DNA of 14,756 nt from SIG710 sp045648605. GTDB taxonomy: Bacteria; Bacillota; Clostridia; Oscillospirales; CAG-272. The first letter of the stretch is position 1. Each line of letters begins with the position of its first letter. Location: NCBI GenBank assembly GCA_045648605.1, contig JAZROG010000094.1:1-14756 (forward strand), read 5' to 3'. The translations under genes were made by a program, and so were the position numbers. Shown piece by piece: positions 13,997 to 14,756 of the stretch. The notes under the pieces were generated by a model. That model saw nothing but the letters and a program-made list of their open reading frames with translations. It was not told the DNA's origin and did not search any database.

Positions 13997-14756
13997 ATGA
14001 GTTACATTATATCTTTATCAATTTTGATATTAGTTGTGACAGGAATAAGAGCAATTTTTCGCCGCAGTGCTTCACCAAAGCTGATATATGCGCTTTGGCT
14101 GGTGGTATTGGTAAGGTTGTTTCTACCTGTTCAGCTTTTTGAACTTGAAGTTCCGAAGGCATTTGTACCCACAGTCGGTAAGGCAAATGCAGAGATACCA
14201 GAGAGTGAAAAGCTAACATATATCGACTTTGAAAATGAAGCAAACCCAAACAACGAGTCTTCTTTTTCCATAGATACCACGGGTGTGCAAAATATGCCCG
14301 AAAGTACACCACAAGGCTCGGAAAGTAATGAAAAAATACCAACATCAGCCGACGGCAGTGATGTTTCCCAAGGTGTAATTTCCTCCACACAGGGAAATGT
14401 CCTGCCCAAGGCTACGATAATAGATAAAGTGCCCGTCACAAAAAAGGGAATTTCAATAGAAAAGATTCTCAAAACAGTTTGGCTTTGCGGCTCTGCGGCA
14501 TTGGCTCTTTGGTACGGTCTTGCGGCGATGTCATTTGGTCTTTCACTTATGCGTGAGCGCAAAAAAATAGGAAAATATAAAAATCTAAAGGTTTATATTT
14601 CGGCAAAGGTGGGTTCGCCCTGTCTTTACGGCTTTATTCCCTCGGTTTACCTCACGCCGAAGGCATACAGGAGCGAAGGCAGAAGAATGATACTCCGCCA
14701 TGAGTATGTCCACCTTTGCCATGGAGACAATATATGGTCATTTTTCCGCATATGCG
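13997..14756 (+). CDS. BlaR1/MecR1-type M56 membrane peptidase (3' truncated by window end)
   Basis: The frame is open from ATG 13997 to the window end, 253 residues. The GAAAGGGG purine run at 13984-13991 precedes the start, overlapping the end of blaI. Two helices (about 3-20 and 30-48) are followed by a long Ser/Glu/Asn/Pro-rich loop (about 50-155), a third helix (about 160-182), then a cytoplasmic zinc protease domain with SPCLYGFIPSVYLTP and the M56 zinc motif in MILRHEYVHLCHGDN: H235-E236 and H239 form HExxH. In BlaR1 this protease is activated when the extracellular sensor is acylated by a beta-lactam, leading to BlaI cleavage. The sensor domain of this protein lies beyond the window, so its ligand cannot be told. 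The TM2-TM3 loop looks unusually long. Confidence 0.9.
   Translation, partial: MSYIISLSILILVVTGIRAIFRRSASPKLIYALWLVVLVRLFLPVQLFELEVPKAFVPTVGKANAEIPESEKLTYIDFENEANPNNESSFSIDTTGVQNMPESTPQGSESNEKIPTSADGSDVSQGVISSTQGNVLPKATIIDKVPVTKKGISIEKILKTVWLCGSAALALWYGLAAMSFGLSLMRERKKIGKYKNLKVYISAKVGSPCLYGFIPSVYLTPKAYRSEGRRMILRHEYVHLCHGDNIWSFFRIC

Noticed and set aside
14131..14562. - strand frames opposite the M56 gene
   Set aside because: The + strand frame from 13997 carries HExxH and M56 features and follows blaI directly; the - strand frames are shadows.

Overview
The window looks like a piece of a low-to-moderate GC Gram-positive (Firmicutes) chromosome, probably class Clostridia and perhaps an uncultured gut Oscillospiraceae/Ruminococcaceae relative. 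The evidence is a surface protein with an S-layer homology (SLH) domain, strong GGAG-type Shine-Dalgarno sites, ATG/GTG/TTG starts, short U-tailed terminators, an FtsEX-M23 peptidase-CtpA cluster, a greA-lysS pair and a BlaI/M56 pair. The lineage is inferred from gene content and style only. All genes lie on the + strand.

Layout. (1) Positions <2-2941 hold the C-terminal part of a large cell-surface protein: the end of an SLH anchor, a beta-rich spacer, then seven divergent tandem modules of about 105-119 residues; a clear terminator follows. (2) A consensus promoter (TTGACA-17 bp-TATAAT, 3146-3174) drives rsmE (16S rRNA m3U1498 methyltransferase) and a closely coupled eight-helix membrane protein of unknown role. 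A CdaR/PucR-type regulator follows at 4840-5925. (3) After a structured intergenic hairpin with a U-tract comes an apparent operon: ftsE, ftsX, a secreted coiled-coil/LytM (M23) peptidase, a CtpA-type S41 protease, greA and lysS (6095-12314). (4) After the lysS terminator lies a DnaQ-like exonuclease whose active site is only partly conserved. (5) An intergenic region of about 350 bp (13269-13616) contains a terminator, a MITE-like palindromic element with 13-bp terminal inverted repeats, and a promoter/operator region. It leads into blaI and an M56 (BlaR1-type) sensor protease cut by the window end.

How the genes fit together. By analogy with FtsEX-PcsB, FtsEX-CwlO and FtsEX-EnvC, the ATP-driven FtsEX complex would control the M23 protein at the division site; here the M23 zinc and catalytic residues are all present. 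The co-encoded carboxy-terminal protease is a candidate for trimming or degrading that hydrolase or another envelope protein. greA-lysS is a housekeeping pair sharing the transcript. The BlaI/M56 pair should be a self-regulated, signal-cleaved repressor circuit.

The points most worth a second look are the degenerate exonuclease, the seven-module surface protein, the MITE-like element, the structured RNA ahead of ftsE, and the repeated arrangement in which a hairpin sits directly against a ribosome binding site (ctpA, exonuclease, blaI). I saw no CRISPR array, rRNA or tRNA gene, and no clearly novel multi-gene defence or metabolic system.
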